From positions 1-36,461 of the forward strand of contig DECD01000016.1 of NCBI GenBank assembly GCA_002349055.1: DNA of 36,461 bases, given 5' to 3'. The DNA is from Bacteroidales bacterium UBA2939 (GTDB lineage: Bacteria > Bacteroidota > Bacteroidia > Bacteroidales > P3). Made by a program: the position numbers and the translations under genes. Below are positions 24,249-31,753 of the stretch, piece after piece. The notes under the pieces were generated by a model. That model had not been told where the DNA came from. It searched no databases and saw only the letters and a program-made list of their open reading frames with translations. Within the stretch, counting starts at the first letter, position 1; each line of letters starts with the position of its first letter.

Positions 24249-24995
24249 ATGAATAACAAGCTCATCTCCGCTATCAGTACGGCGGTCATCGTGTTTCTGG
24301 CCATGCTGCTCATGAGCCTGAACATCTTCGCCTACGAGCCGCCCGACCCGCCTATTCCCGAGGAGGGAGTCGAGGTGAACCTCGGCGATTCCGACTTCGG
24401 GCAGGGCGACAGTCCCGAGCCTGCCACCCAGGCCACCAGCTACGCTCCTCCCGCCTCGCAGGAGCAGGTCATCACCCAGCGGGCCGAAGCCACCATGCCC
24501 GTACCGTCGAGTCCCAAGCCCGGTAACGTCACAAATCCCGCGGCAGAGACCAAGCCGCAACCCGAGAACAAGGAGCCCGAAATCAACAAGAACGCCCTCT
24601 TCCCCGGCAAGCGTAACCAGAACAGCGGCGGCGGAAGCCAGGGTGTCACGCAGGGCACCGGCAACCAGGGCAAGCCCGACGGCAACCCCAACAGCAACAA
24701 CTACACCGGCAACGGCGGTACTGGCAACGGCAACTTCTCGCTCAAGGGACGCTCGGCGGTATCGCTTCCCAAGCCCGAGTACAACTCGAACCAGCAGGGC
24801 AAGATAGTGGTACGCATATGGGTCGATCAGCAGGGTAAGGTGACTCGTGTCGAGGCCCCGTGGAAAGAGTCGACCATCACTACCGGTGCACTCGTCGATC
24901 AGGCCAAGGCGGCTGCCAAGCAGGCCCGTTTCAATGCCTCCTCCTCAGCCCCGGAAGAACAGATTGGCACCATTACTTATATCTTCAAGATTTAA
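24249..24995 (+). CDS. tonB: Energy transducer TonB-like protein
   Basis: A 248-residue protein with one N-terminal helix (about 8-27), a long Pro/Gln/Gly/Asn-rich periplasmic spacer (about 30-165) and a TonB-like C-terminal domain (about 180-248; VVRIWVDQQGKVTRVEAP, then QARFNASS). It carries energy from ExbBD to outer-membrane receptors. The spacer is richer in Gly/Asn than the classic Pro/Lys type. Its stop codon shares a base with the next start (TAATG). Confidence 0.88.
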   Translation: MNNKLISAISTAVIVFLAMLLMSLNIFAYEPPDPPIPEEGVEVNLGDSDFGQGDSPEPATQATSYAPPASQEQVITQRAEATMPVPSSPKPGNVTNPAAETKPQPENKEPEINKNALFPGKRNQNSGGGSQGVTQGTGNQGKPDGNPNSNNYTGNGGTGNGNFSLKGRSAVSLPKPEYNSNQQGKIVVRIWVDQQGKVTRVEAPWKESTITTGALVDQAKAAAKQARFNASSSAPEEQIGTITYIFKI

Positions 24996-25366
24996 TGCGA
25001 CTCGACAAATATCTCTGGGCCGTGCGCCTCTACAAGACCCGCTCGTTGGCGGCCGACGCCTGCCAGTGCGGCAAGGTGAAGATGACCTCCGACGGCCGTG
25101 AGCTCAAACCCTCGCACGAGGTGAGGGTGGGGGAGCAGTTCAGCCTCAACCTCGACCAGCTGCACAAAGAGATAGAGGTCCTCGCCATCCCGCCCAACCG
25201 CGTTGGCGCCCCTTTGGTGCAGGGCTTCATGATCGACCGCACGCCCGAGGAGGAATACGAGCGCATCCGCATGGCGCGCCAGTACGCCTTCGAGAAGCGC
25301 GACCGCGGCGTGGGCCGTCCCACCAAGCGCGAACGCCGCGACATCGAACGCTTCAAATACGAGTAG
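24995..25366 (+). CDS. Hsp15-like S4-domain RNA-binding protein
   Basis: A 123-residue basic protein. The S4 domain occupies about 1-65 (MRLDKYLWAVRLYKTRSLAA and GKVKMTSDGRELKPSHEV); the tail is Arg/Lys/Glu-rich (KRDRGVGRPTKRERRDIERF). In E. coli, Hsp15 binds stalled 50S subunits that carry nascent chains, freeing them for recycling. The ATG is formed by the last base of the tonB stop codon, so translation may be coupled. Confidence 0.9.
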   Translation: MRLDKYLWAVRLYKTRSLAADACQCGKVKMTSDGRELKPSHEVRVGEQFSLNLDQLHKEIEVLAIPPNRVGAPLVQGFMIDRTPEEEYERIRMARQYAFEKRDRGVGRPTKRERRDIERFKYE

Positions 25367-25455
25367 AGGGGGAAATTTCCGCAAAAAAAAATATTTTTCC
25401 GAAAATTTTTGCAAGAAATCCAATTCATCGAATACATAATAACAGAATCGAGCCA

Positions 25456-25989
25456 GTGGAAGACAAAGAGATAGTCGAACAAATCCTCGCCGGCGACACT
25501 GAGAAGTATGCCGAGATAGTGCGTCGCTACCAGCAGATTGTGGCCAACCTGACCTACAAGCTCTGCGGCACGCGCCTCGAGATCGAGGAGGTCACCCAGC
25601 AGGTCTTCGTCGAGCTCTACATGGCCCTGCCACGCTTCCGCTTCGATTCGAAACTGAGTTCTTTCATCTACCGCATCACTGTCAACGTCGTCTGCAAGAT
25701 GCTGAACAAGAGCAAGCGCTTCGTCAGCAGCGACGAACTGGAGAACCCGCGCGAGGAGGTGTCGACCGAACGCAATGCCGAGCAGCAGATTATCCACCAG
25801 GAACAGCTCGACCAGCTGCGCACCGCCATCGGCCACCTCAAGGACGAGCAGCGCACCGCCCTGGTGCTCTACACCTTCGAGGACTTCTCCTACCAGCAGA
25901 TTGCCGACGTCATGCAGTGCTCGCTCGCCAAGGTGGAATCGCTCATCTTCCGCGCCAAGAAGAACCTGGCCAAAGAAGTGAAACGCTAA
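25456..25989 (+). CDS. RNA polymerase ECF sigma factor
   Basis: A 177-residue group 4 sigma factor. Region 2 (about 20-85) includes ANLTYKLCGTRLEIEEVTQQVF and the -10 recognition part; region 4 (about 115-170) has a helix-turn-helix (FSYQQIADVMQCSLAKVESLIFRAKKNL). The start appears to be GTG at 25456; no ATG occurs upstream in frame. It is followed by a single-TM protein and a Spy-like protein, a common layout for envelope-stress sigma units. The upstream gap holds the palindrome GGAAATTTCC (25371-25380) and A/T-rich DNA. Confidence 0.92.
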   Translation: MEDKEIVEQILAGDTEKYAEIVRRYQQIVANLTYKLCGTRLEIEEVTQQVFVELYMALPRFRFDSKLSSFIYRITVNVVCKMLNKSKRFVSSDELENPREEVSTERNAEQQIIHQEQLDQLRTAIGHLKDEQRTALVLYTFEDFSYQQIADVMQCSLAKVESLIFRAKKNLAKEVKR

Positions 25990-26005
25990 TGTTAAACAAA
26001 AACCG

Positions 26006-26359
26006 ATGAATATAGACGAACAGTTACAAGCTCTCTCCCGCCAGACCTGCCCCAAGCAGGTCGATGTGGTCGACGCCGTGATGGCCCAGGTGCGCCAGCA
26101 CCCCTACATGATGCCGCATGTAGAGACGCGGCCTGCCGCGTCTCCCAGCCACCGCAAAGTCCTTTGGCGCCGCGTGGCCCTCAGCGCCGCCGCCGTCGCC
26201 GCCCTTGTGGTTCTCAACATCTCCCTCCGCCCCTCCTCCTATAACGAGGCGCAGATAAGTGACATGATGGCATACGTATCTGACTACGACTACTATCTGC
26301 CCGTCGAGGAGGCGGCCGAAAACCCCATCGATTTCCTTTACGAGGATTACAACGAATAA
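26006..26359 (+). CDS. Single-TM protein, possible anti-sigma factor
   Basis: A 117-residue protein: cytoplasmic N-terminus (about 1-55), one membrane helix (about 57-72, ALSAAAVAALVVLNIS) and an acidic C-terminus rich in Tyr, Asp and Glu (YVSDYDYYLPVEEAAENPIDFLYEDYNE, as separate motifs). No zinc-binding anti-sigma motif (HxxxCxxC) is seen. Placement directly behind the ECF sigma gene suggests regulation of it; this is inference. Residues around VETRPAASP are encoded by a 22-bp palindrome of repeat type. Confidence 0.6.
   Translation: MNIDEQLQALSRQTCPKQVDVVDAVMAQVRQHPYMMPHVETRPAASPSHRKVLWRRVALSAAAVAALVVLNISLRPSSYNEAQISDMMAYVSDYDYYLPVEEAAENPIDFLYEDYNE
26123..26144. repeat. GAGACGCGGC palindrome inside a gene
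   Basis: GAGACGCGGC and GCCGCGTCTC form a perfect 10-bp inverted repeat around CT. It resembles the small GTAGAGACG...CGTCTC repeats seen in many bacterial genomes, and here it is translated in frame as ETRPAAS within the protein's cytoplasmic segment. Confidence 0.75.
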
Positions 26360-26371
26360 ACAACCATTGCC

Positions 26372-26809
26372 ATGAAAAAGATTCTCCTGATAACAATAAT
26401 TTCAATTTTCAATTTTCAATTTTCAATTGCCACTGCCCAGCGTCCCCACCGCGAGGGCCCCGGTTCCGAGAAGCGTCCCGACATCACCGAGATGGTCAGC
26501 GACCTCTCCTCCAGCCAGAAGAGCAAGCTCGACGCCATCTCCAGCGACTCGCGCAAGCGTGTCGACGCCCTCCGCAAGCAGCAGAACGCCGTGCGCGACA
26601 GCATCAACATGTACATGGAGAGGGACGGCGACCAGTCGAAGGCTCTCTACCCGCTCTTCGACCGCGAGGCGCGCCTCCAGGCCGAAATCTCGCGCGAGAT
26701 GTACGCCACCAAGGTCCGCTTCGACAAAATCTTAACTCCAGAGCAGCGCAAAGAGTTGAAAAACAGCCGTAAGCAACACCAGAAACTGCACCGAGGCCGC
26801 CGCCAGTAG
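26372..26809 (+). CDS. Spy/CpxP-like periplasmic protein
   Basis: A 145-residue exported protein with a signal peptide ending near ATAQ. The mature part is helical and highly charged, with an MVSDLSSSQKSKLDAI segment and a second ILTPEQRKELKNSRK segment, resembling the LTxxQ motifs of Spy/CpxP proteins that bind unfolded periplasmic proteins. The signal peptide's SIFNFQFSI is a translation of TTCAATT repeats. It is the last gene of the sigma-factor unit and is followed by a strong terminator. Confidence 0.7.
   Translation: MKKILLITIISIFNFQFSIATAQRPHREGPGSEKRPDITEMVSDLSSSQKSKLDAISSDSRKRVDALRKQQNAVRDSINMYMERDGDQSKALYPLFDREARLQAEISREMYATKVRFDKILTPEQRKELKNSRKQHQKLHRGRRQ
26401..26428. repeat. TTCAATT x4 array in a second signal peptide
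   Basis: Four perfect TTCAATT units in the Spy-like gene, identical to 22463-22490. Both encode the same FNFQFSI peptide in the signal peptides of unrelated proteins. Confidence 0.95.
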
Positions 26810-26833
26810 CGGTCTGAAAAAAAAACTTCCCAA

Positions 26834-26861
26834 GGGGGCAAAAATCGCGATTTTTGCCCCC
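26834..26861. terminator. Strong rho-independent terminator
   Basis: A perfect 28-bp palindrome (two 14-base arms beginning GGGGGCAAAAATCG) is followed by five T's, 25 bases after the Spy-like stop codon. On the opposite strand the tail is weaker. It should end the sigma-factor transcript. Confidence 0.88.
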
Positions 26862-26891
26862 TTTTTAATTGCCTGATTCTTAGCACCAACA

Positions 26892-26982
26892 CCGTATCAA
26901 GTCCGACCCAAGTCCGTATCAACTCCGTACCAACTCCTACCATGGTAGGAGATGATACGCTGTTGGTAGGTCGGTGGTGGGG
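26892..26982. repeat. Opposed period-11 arrays upstream of leuS
   Basis: Four 11-bp CCGTATCAACT-type units (26892-26935) run into an 18-bp perfect palindrome (26934-26951) and then about three worn reverse-complement units (26950-26982). Part of the right side matches 251-283 upstream of mltD. The block lies between the terminator and the leuS promoter. Confidence 0.8.
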
Positions 26983-27013
26983 TCTTCGTGCTGATTGTGT
27001 CGAAAGAAAATAA

Positions 27014-27045
27014 TTTGGCGGATTGAGATATTTTGTTTATATTTG
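27014..27045 (+). promoter_or_regulatory. Promoter of leuS
   Basis: TTTG at 27014-27017 and TATATTTG at 27038-27045 are separated by 20 bases, a full match to the Bacteroidota -33/-7 promoter; C follows. The leuS ATG is at 27092, giving a leader of about 40 bases. Confidence 0.85.
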
Positions 27046-27091
27046 CATTTTTCGGCCGAGTGTAAGGCTGAGTGTAATTTATTGATAGAAA

Positions 27092-29953
27092 ATGGACTAC
27101 AACTTCGGAGAAATCGAGTCTCGATGGCAAAACTACTGGCGTGAGCATGGGGTGTACCATGTGAAGAACGTCAGCGACAAGCCTCACTACTATGTTTTGG
27201 ATATGTTCCCGTACCCCTCGGGCGCGGGTTTGCATGTGGGTCATCCGCTGGGCTACATAGCCAGCGACATCTATGCGCGCTACAAGCGTCTGCGCGGCTG
27301 CAATGTGCTGCATCCCATGGGCTACGACGCCTACGGCCTGCCGGCGGAGCAGTATGCCATCCAGACGGGCCAGCATCCCGCCATCACGACAGAGCAGAAC
27401 ATCAACCGCTACCGCGAGCAGCTGGACAAGATTGGCTTCTCGTTCGACTGGGACCGCGAGGTGAGGACCTGCGACCCGAAGTACTACAAATGGACGCAGT
27501 GGACTTTCATCCAGCTCTTCAAGCACTACTACGACAATACTGAGGGCAAGGCTCTGCCCATCAGCGCCCTGGAGAAACGCTTTGCCGAGAAGGGTAGCGA
27601 GGGTCTGGATGCCGCCTGCACGGAGGAGATGACCTTCAGCGCCGAGGAGTGGAACAGCTGGGACGAGGGCAAGAAGCAGCAGGTGCTGATGAACTACCGC
27701 CTGGCCTATCTGGCCGACATACCGGTGAACTGGTGCGCCGAGCTGGGTACCGTGCTGGCCAACGACGAGGTGGTGAACGGCCTGAGTGTCCGCGGTGGCT
27801 ATTCCGTGGAAAGGAAGCTGATGCGCCAGTGGAGCCTGAGAATCACCGCCTATGCCCAGCGTCTGGTGGACGGCTTGGAGCAGGTGGACTGGACCGACTC
27901 GCTGAAGGAGATACAGAGAAACTGGATAGGAAGGAGCGAGGGTGCTGCGGTGTGGTTCCCGATTGTGAATGAGAAATTAGGAATGAGGAATGAGGAATTA
28001 AAGTTTGAGATTTTTACTACGCGGCCGGATACTATCTTTGGTGTGACGTTCATGGTGCTGTGCCCGGAGCATGAGCTGATTGACAGTATCACCACGCCGG
28101 AGCAGAAGGCCGAGGTGGAGGCATACGTGACCTGGGCCAAGAACCGCTCGGAGCGCGAGCGCCAGGCCGAGGTGAAGAAGGTGAGCGGTGTGTTCACCGG
28201 CGCCTATGCCGTCAACCCCCTGACAGAAGAGAAGATACCCATCTGGGTCTCGGAATATGTCCTTGCCGGCTACGGCACGGGCGCCATCATGGCTGTGCCG
28301 GCGCACGACAGCCGCGACTTCGCTTTCGCCCGCCACTTCAATCTGCCGATAAGACAAGTGGTGGCTCTGGAGAAGGACGCCGTCAGCGACCCCGCCACCT
28401 GGGAGGAGAGCATGGATGCAAAGACGGGCTACTCGGTGAACAGCGGCTTTGTGAGCGGTATGAAGGTGAAGGAGGCTATGGCTGCCGTCATCGACAAGAT
28501 TGAGGAGATGGGCATCGGCCACCGCACGGTGAATTTCCGCCTGCGCGACGCCATCTTCAGCCGCCAGCGCTACTGGGGCGAGCCGTTCCCCATCTACTAT
28601 AAGGGCATTAAGGGCGCTAATGGCATTAAGGACACTATTGCCACTGCGATTCCGGAGGAATGTTTGCCGCTGGAGCTGCCGGAGGTGAGCGAGTTCAAGC
28701 CCACCGCCACCGGCGAGCCGCCGCTGGGCCACGCGCAGAAATGGGCCTGGGACGAGAAGAACCGCTGTGTGGTGGACAAGGCTTTGATTGACAATGAAAC
28801 CGTCTTCCCGCTGGAACTGAGCACCATGCCGGGATTCGCGGGTTCGAGCGGATACTATCTGCGCTATATGGACCCCGAGAACGGAGAACGCTACTTCTCG
28901 GAGCAGGCCGTGAACTACTGGCAGAACGTCGACCTCTACGTCGGCGGCGCCGAGCACGGCACGGGCCACCTCATCTATGCCCGATTCTGGAACAAGTTCC
29001 TGTTCGACCTAGGCATGTCGGTGAAGGAAGAACCCTTCCAGAAACTCATCAATCAGGGCATGATTCAAGGCCGAAGCAACTTCGTGTACAGGAGCAAGGC
29101 CGACAACAGTCTCTTCATCTCGAAGGGCTTGATAAAGAACATGGACGATGTCACCGCCATCCATGTGGATATCAACATTGTGGACAACGATGTGCTCGAC
29201 ATCGAGAAGTTCCGCGAGTGGCGTCCCGAATTCAAGGAAGCCCGCTTTGAGTTGGAAGACGGAAAATACATCTGCGGCTGGGAAGTGGAAAAGATGTCGA
29301 AGAGCATGTACAACGTGCAGAACCCCGACGACCTGGTGGCACGCTACGGTGCCGACACGCTGAGGCTGTACGAGATGTTCCTCGGCCCCGTGGAACAGGC
29401 CAAGCCGTGGGACACCAACGGCATCGAGGGCGTGCACCGCTTCCTGAAGAAATTCTGGCGTTTGTTCGAGAACCTCAGCGACGAGGCCCCGAGCAAGGAT
29501 GAACAGAAGGTGCTGCACCAGACCATCAAGAAGATTACCGACGATGTGGAACGTTTCTCGTTCAACACGGCCGTGTCGACCTTCATGATTTGCGCCAACA
29601 CGCTGACCGACCTCAAGTGCAACAAACGCGAGGTACTGAAGCCGCTGACGGTGCTGATAGCCCCCTTCGCACCCCATATCGCCGAGGAGCTGTGGCACCA
29701 GGCAGGCGAGAGCACAACGGTGTGCGACGCCGAGTGGCCGAAATACGACGAGAAGCAGCTGGTGGAGGATACGGTGAAGTACCCTGTGCAGTTCAACGGC
29801 AAGATGCGTTTCATGCTGGAACTGCCGGCCGACATCAGCCAGGCCGATGCCGTGGAAGCCGTGAAGGCCGCCCCCGAGAGTGCCAAATGGCTGACGGGCG
29901 AGCCTAAGAAAGTGATTTTTGTACCGAAGAAGATTATCAATATCGTATGCTGA
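27092..29953 (+). CDS. leuS: Leucyl-tRNA synthetase
   Basis: A 953-residue class I synthetase. The HIGH signature is HVGH (48-51) after FPYPSGAGL, and the KMSKS signature is at 734-738. The CP1 editing domain carries IFTTRPDTIFG (about 307-317) and ends before the LRDAIFSRQRYWGEP motif. Two loop segments look inserted: NEKLGMRNEELK (from a 7-bp array at 27968-28002) and GIKGANGIKDTIA (from a 9-bp array at 28607-28642). Both lie between conserved motifs, so activity is probably kept. The end overlaps nusB by 7 bp. Confidence 0.96.
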   Translation: MDYNFGEIESRWQNYWREHGVYHVKNVSDKPHYYVLDMFPYPSGAGLHVGHPLGYIASDIYARYKRLRGCNVLHPMGYDAYGLPAEQYAIQTGQHPAITTEQNINRYREQLDKIGFSFDWDREVRTCDPKYYKWTQWTFIQLFKHYYDNTEGKALPISALEKRFAEKGSEGLDAACTEEMTFSAEEWNSWDEGKKQQVLMNYRLAYLADIPVNWCAELGTVLANDEVVNGLSVRGGYSVERKLMRQWSLRITAYAQRLVDGLEQVDWTDSLKEIQRNWIGRSEGAAVWFPIVNEKLGMRNEELKFEIFTTRPDTIFGVTFMVLCPEHELIDSITTPEQKAEVEAYVTWAKNRSERERQAEVKKVSGVFTGAYAVNPLTEEKIPIWVSEYVLAGYGTGAIMAVPAHDSRDFAFARHFNLPIRQVVALEKDAVSDPATWEESMDAKTGYSVNSGFVSGMKVKEAMAAVIDKIEEMGIGHRTVNFRLRDAIFSRQRYWGEPFPIYYKGIKGANGIKDTIATAIPEECLPLELPEVSEFKPTATGEPPLGHAQKWAWDEKNRCVVDKALIDNETVFPLELSTMPGFAGSSGYYLRYMDPENGERYFSEQAVNYWQNVDLYVGGAEHGTGHLIYARFWNKFLFDLGMSVKEEPFQKLINQGMIQGRSNFVYRSKADNSLFISKGLIKNMDDVTAIHVDINIVDNDVLDIEKFREWRPEFKEARFELEDGKYICGWEVEKMSKSMYNVQNPDDLVARYGADTLRLYEMFLGPVEQAKPWDTNGIEGVHRFLKKFWRLFENLSDEAPSKDEQKVLHQTIKKITDDVERFSFNTAVSTFMICANTLTDLKCNKREVLKPLTVLIAPFAPHIAEELWHQAGESTTVCDAEWPKYDEKQLVEDTVKYPVQFNGKMRFMLELPADISQADAVEAVKAAPESAKWLTGEPKKVIFVPKKIINIVC
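27968..28002. repeat. Period-7 array inside leuS
   Basis: Five 7-bp units (AATGAGA, AATTAGG, AATGAGG twice, AATTAAA) without slip encode EKLGMRNEELK just before the IFTTRPDTIFG editing motif. The A/T-rich units stand out from the GC-rich gene around them. Confidence 0.88.
28607..28642. repeat. Period-9 array inside leuS
   Basis: Four 9-bp units (ATTAAGGGC, GCTAATGGC, ATTAAGGAC, ACTATTGCC) encode IKGANGIKDTIA in frame, between EPFPIYYK and IPEECLPLELPE. Other LeuRS proteins, as I recall them, have a shorter turn here. Confidence 0.75.
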
Positions 29954-30906
29954 GTAGACATTTTTTGAGAAGCAAAGTGCTGCAGGCCATCTACGCCGGG
30001 CGCTACGAGGAGGACGACCCCATCACCGTGTCGAAAACCTTCGAATACCATATAGCCAAACTCAACGAACTGGGAGTGCTGCAAGTGGCGCTGATACCCC
30101 GTTTCGTCGAGGTGGGCGTGGAGGTGCTCGAGGAGGGCAAGAAGAAATTTCGCCCCACGGCCGAGGACCGCAATCCGAGCATGAAGATGGCCGACAACGA
30201 GTTTGTGCGTCGCATGACGGACAACTTCGAACTGAAGAAACACCTCGAGAAGTGGGGCGGTTGCTGGGAGACCCACGAGGACCTCATCAAGGAGGCTTTC
30301 GTTGACTTCCGCAAGACCAACGACTACCGCCAGTATGTGGAAGATCAGGAGCGCACCTTCGCTCAGGACAAGGACTTCGCCATTCTGCTGTTCCGCTACC
30401 TGATGAACCGCGAGGCGCTGCGTGCCGTGGTGGCCGAGAGAAGCCTGTTGTGGGAGGACGACTTCGACCAGATTGCACAGTACAACTTTATGATGCTCAA
30501 GACTCTTGGCGAGGACAACTTCGACGAGGCAATGAGGTGGCCTGTGATGTACGACAAGCGAGTGGAGAAGGACGAGGCCGACATGGACTTTGCCCGCCAG
30601 CTGCTGCGCAACACCATCGCCACCCGCGAGGAGTCGGAGGAGCTGACCAAGAACCACCTGCAGGGATGGGAGTTCGACCGTGTGTCGAAGATGGACATCT
30701 TGCTCATCAACATGGCTGTGGCCGAGTTCACCAGCTGCCCTTCCATCCCCGAGAAGGTGACGGTGGACGAGTACATCGAGCTCTCGAAGGAATTCAGTTC
30801 GGAGCGCAGCAAGTTGTTCATCAATGGTATATTGGACAAGCTGGTGGCCGAACTACGCTCGAAAGGACGCATCCAGAAGAGCGGAAGAGGGCTGCTGGAA
30901 AATTGA
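29947..30906 (+). CDS. nusB: Transcription antitermination factor NusB
   Basis: A 319-residue protein; the C-terminal half (about 170-315) holds the NusB fold with FDRVSKMDILLINMAVAEF, VTVDEYIELSKEFS and FINGILDKL. The N-terminal half is a Bacteroidota-specific extension also related to NusB helices, so the protein is over twice the E. coli length. It joins NusE in rRNA antitermination. It overlaps leuS by 7 bp. Its last residues (LLEN) and stop are in the period-7 array that follows. Confidence 0.93.
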   Translation: MLSRHFLRSKVLQAIYAGRYEEDDPITVSKTFEYHIAKLNELGVLQVALIPRFVEVGVEVLEEGKKKFRPTAEDRNPSMKMADNEFVRRMTDNFELKKHLEKWGGCWETHEDLIKEAFVDFRKTNDYRQYVEDQERTFAQDKDFAILLFRYLMNREALRAVVAERSLLWEDDFDQIAQYNFMMLKTLGEDNFDEAMRWPVMYDKRVEKDEADMDFARQLLRNTIATREESEELTKNHLQGWEFDRVSKMDILLINMAVAEFTSCPSIPEKVTVDEYIELSKEFSSERSKLFINGILDKLVAELRSKGRIQKSGRGLLEN

Positions 30907-30927
30907 AAATTGAGAATTGAAAATTGA
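30900..30927. repeat. Period-7 array at the nusB/DUF1573 junction
   Basis: Four units of AAATTGA (one GAATTGA), the reverse complement of the TTCAATT arrays at 22463 and 26401. It includes the nusB stop codon and stops just before the next ATG at 30933. Confidence 0.92.
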
Positions 30928-30932
30928 AAACG

Positions 30933-31382
30933 ATGAAAAAAACGTTCTTTGCGATGTTGCTGGGCGGGATGCTGCTGACGGGTTGCGGAGGCAACTCCTC
31001 GACGAGCGACATCGACGTGGACATCATAGAGAACCCGCACAGTGCCGCGGGTTATGACGAGTCGGCCAAGATGCCGGTCATCACTTTCGACCAGGAACTG
31101 CACGACTTCGGTCGTCTGTCGGCAGGCGAGAATATCAGCTACAGTTTCCATTTCCGCAACACGGGCAACTCCGACCTGGTGATTAGCAGTTGCAGCGCCA
31201 CCTGTGGTTGTACGGTGGCCAGTTTCCCCAAGGAGCGCATCGCTCCGGGAGGCGAGGGTTATGTCACCGTGACGTTCAACAGCTCGGGGAAGGCTGGCCA
31301 GCAGTACCAGGAAGTAACGGTGGTGAGCAACGCTCAGCCAGCACGTGCCAAGCTGAAAATCACCGCACAGGTGGGAAATTGA
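30933..31382 (+). CDS. DUF1573 domain lipoprotein
   Basis: A 149-residue lipoprotein: signal peptide MKKTFFAMLLGGMLLTGC (C18), then a single DUF1573 immunoglobulin-like domain (about 48-145) with HDFGRLSAGENISYSFHFRN and SCSATCGCTVASFPKERIAPG. Function unknown; the gene lies between nusB and yajC in many Bacteroidales. A TTG at 30924 is in frame but in the repeat; ATG 30933 places the signal peptide correctly. Confidence 0.88.
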   Translation: MKKTFFAMLLGGMLLTGCGGNSSTSDIDVDIIENPHSAAGYDESAKMPVITFDQELHDFGRLSAGENISYSFHFRNTGNSDLVISSCSATCGCTVASFPKERIAPGGEGYVTVTFNSSGKAGQQYQEVTVVSNAQPARAKLKITAQVGN

Positions 31383-31423
31383 AAAATGAGAAATTAAAAA
31401 TTAGAAATTAGAAATTAAAAAAT
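31376..31423. repeat. Period-7 array at the DUF1573/yajC junction
   Basis: About seven 7-bp units (AAATTGA, AAAATGA, GAAATTA three times, AAAATTA) start in the DUF1573 stop codon and end at the yajC ATG, so the array is the entire 41-bp spacer. Confidence 0.88.
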
Positions 31424-31747
31424 ATGAATATGCTTAACACAATCCTTCTTCAGGCCCAGCCGCAAGGTGGCATGGGCGGTGGCAGTTCCATGATTTTCAT
31501 CATCATTATCCTTGTGGTGATGTGGTTCCTCATGCTGCGTCCGCAGCGCAAGAAAGAGAAAGAGGAGCGCAAGTTCCGCGAGAACCTCCAGAAGGGTGAC
31601 CGCGTCCTCTTCTCGGGCGGCATCTATGGCAAGGTGCACTCTGTCGACGCCACCACTGTCGAGGTTGAGGTGTCCAACGGCGTCATCATGACCGTCGAGA
31701 AGAGCATGGTGCAGCCCGCTCCCGCTGCCGGTGAAGAGAAAAAATAA
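31424..31747 (+). CDS. yajC: Preprotein translocase subunit YajC
   Basis: A 107-residue accessory protein of the Sec translocon. A short Gln/Gly-rich N-terminus is followed by one membrane helix (about 22-41, MIFIIIILVVMWFLMLRPQ) and a basic, then beta-rich cytoplasmic domain (KKGDRVLFSGGIYGKV-like, here QKGDRVLFSGGIYGKV). secDF is not adjacent. It begins exactly where the upstream array ends. Confidence 0.94.
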   Translation: MNMLNTILLQAQPQGGMGGGSSMIFIIIILVVMWFLMLRPQRKKEKEERKFRENLQKGDRVLFSGGIYGKVHSVDATTVEVEVSNGVIMTVEKSMVQPAPAAGEEKK

Positions 31748-31753
31748 GCTGCT

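Noticed and set aside
24590..24740. Gly/Asn/Gln-rich segment of tonB as another tandem array
   Set aside because: Composition is biased, but no fixed DNA period is visible; low-complexity spacers are normal in TonB proteins.
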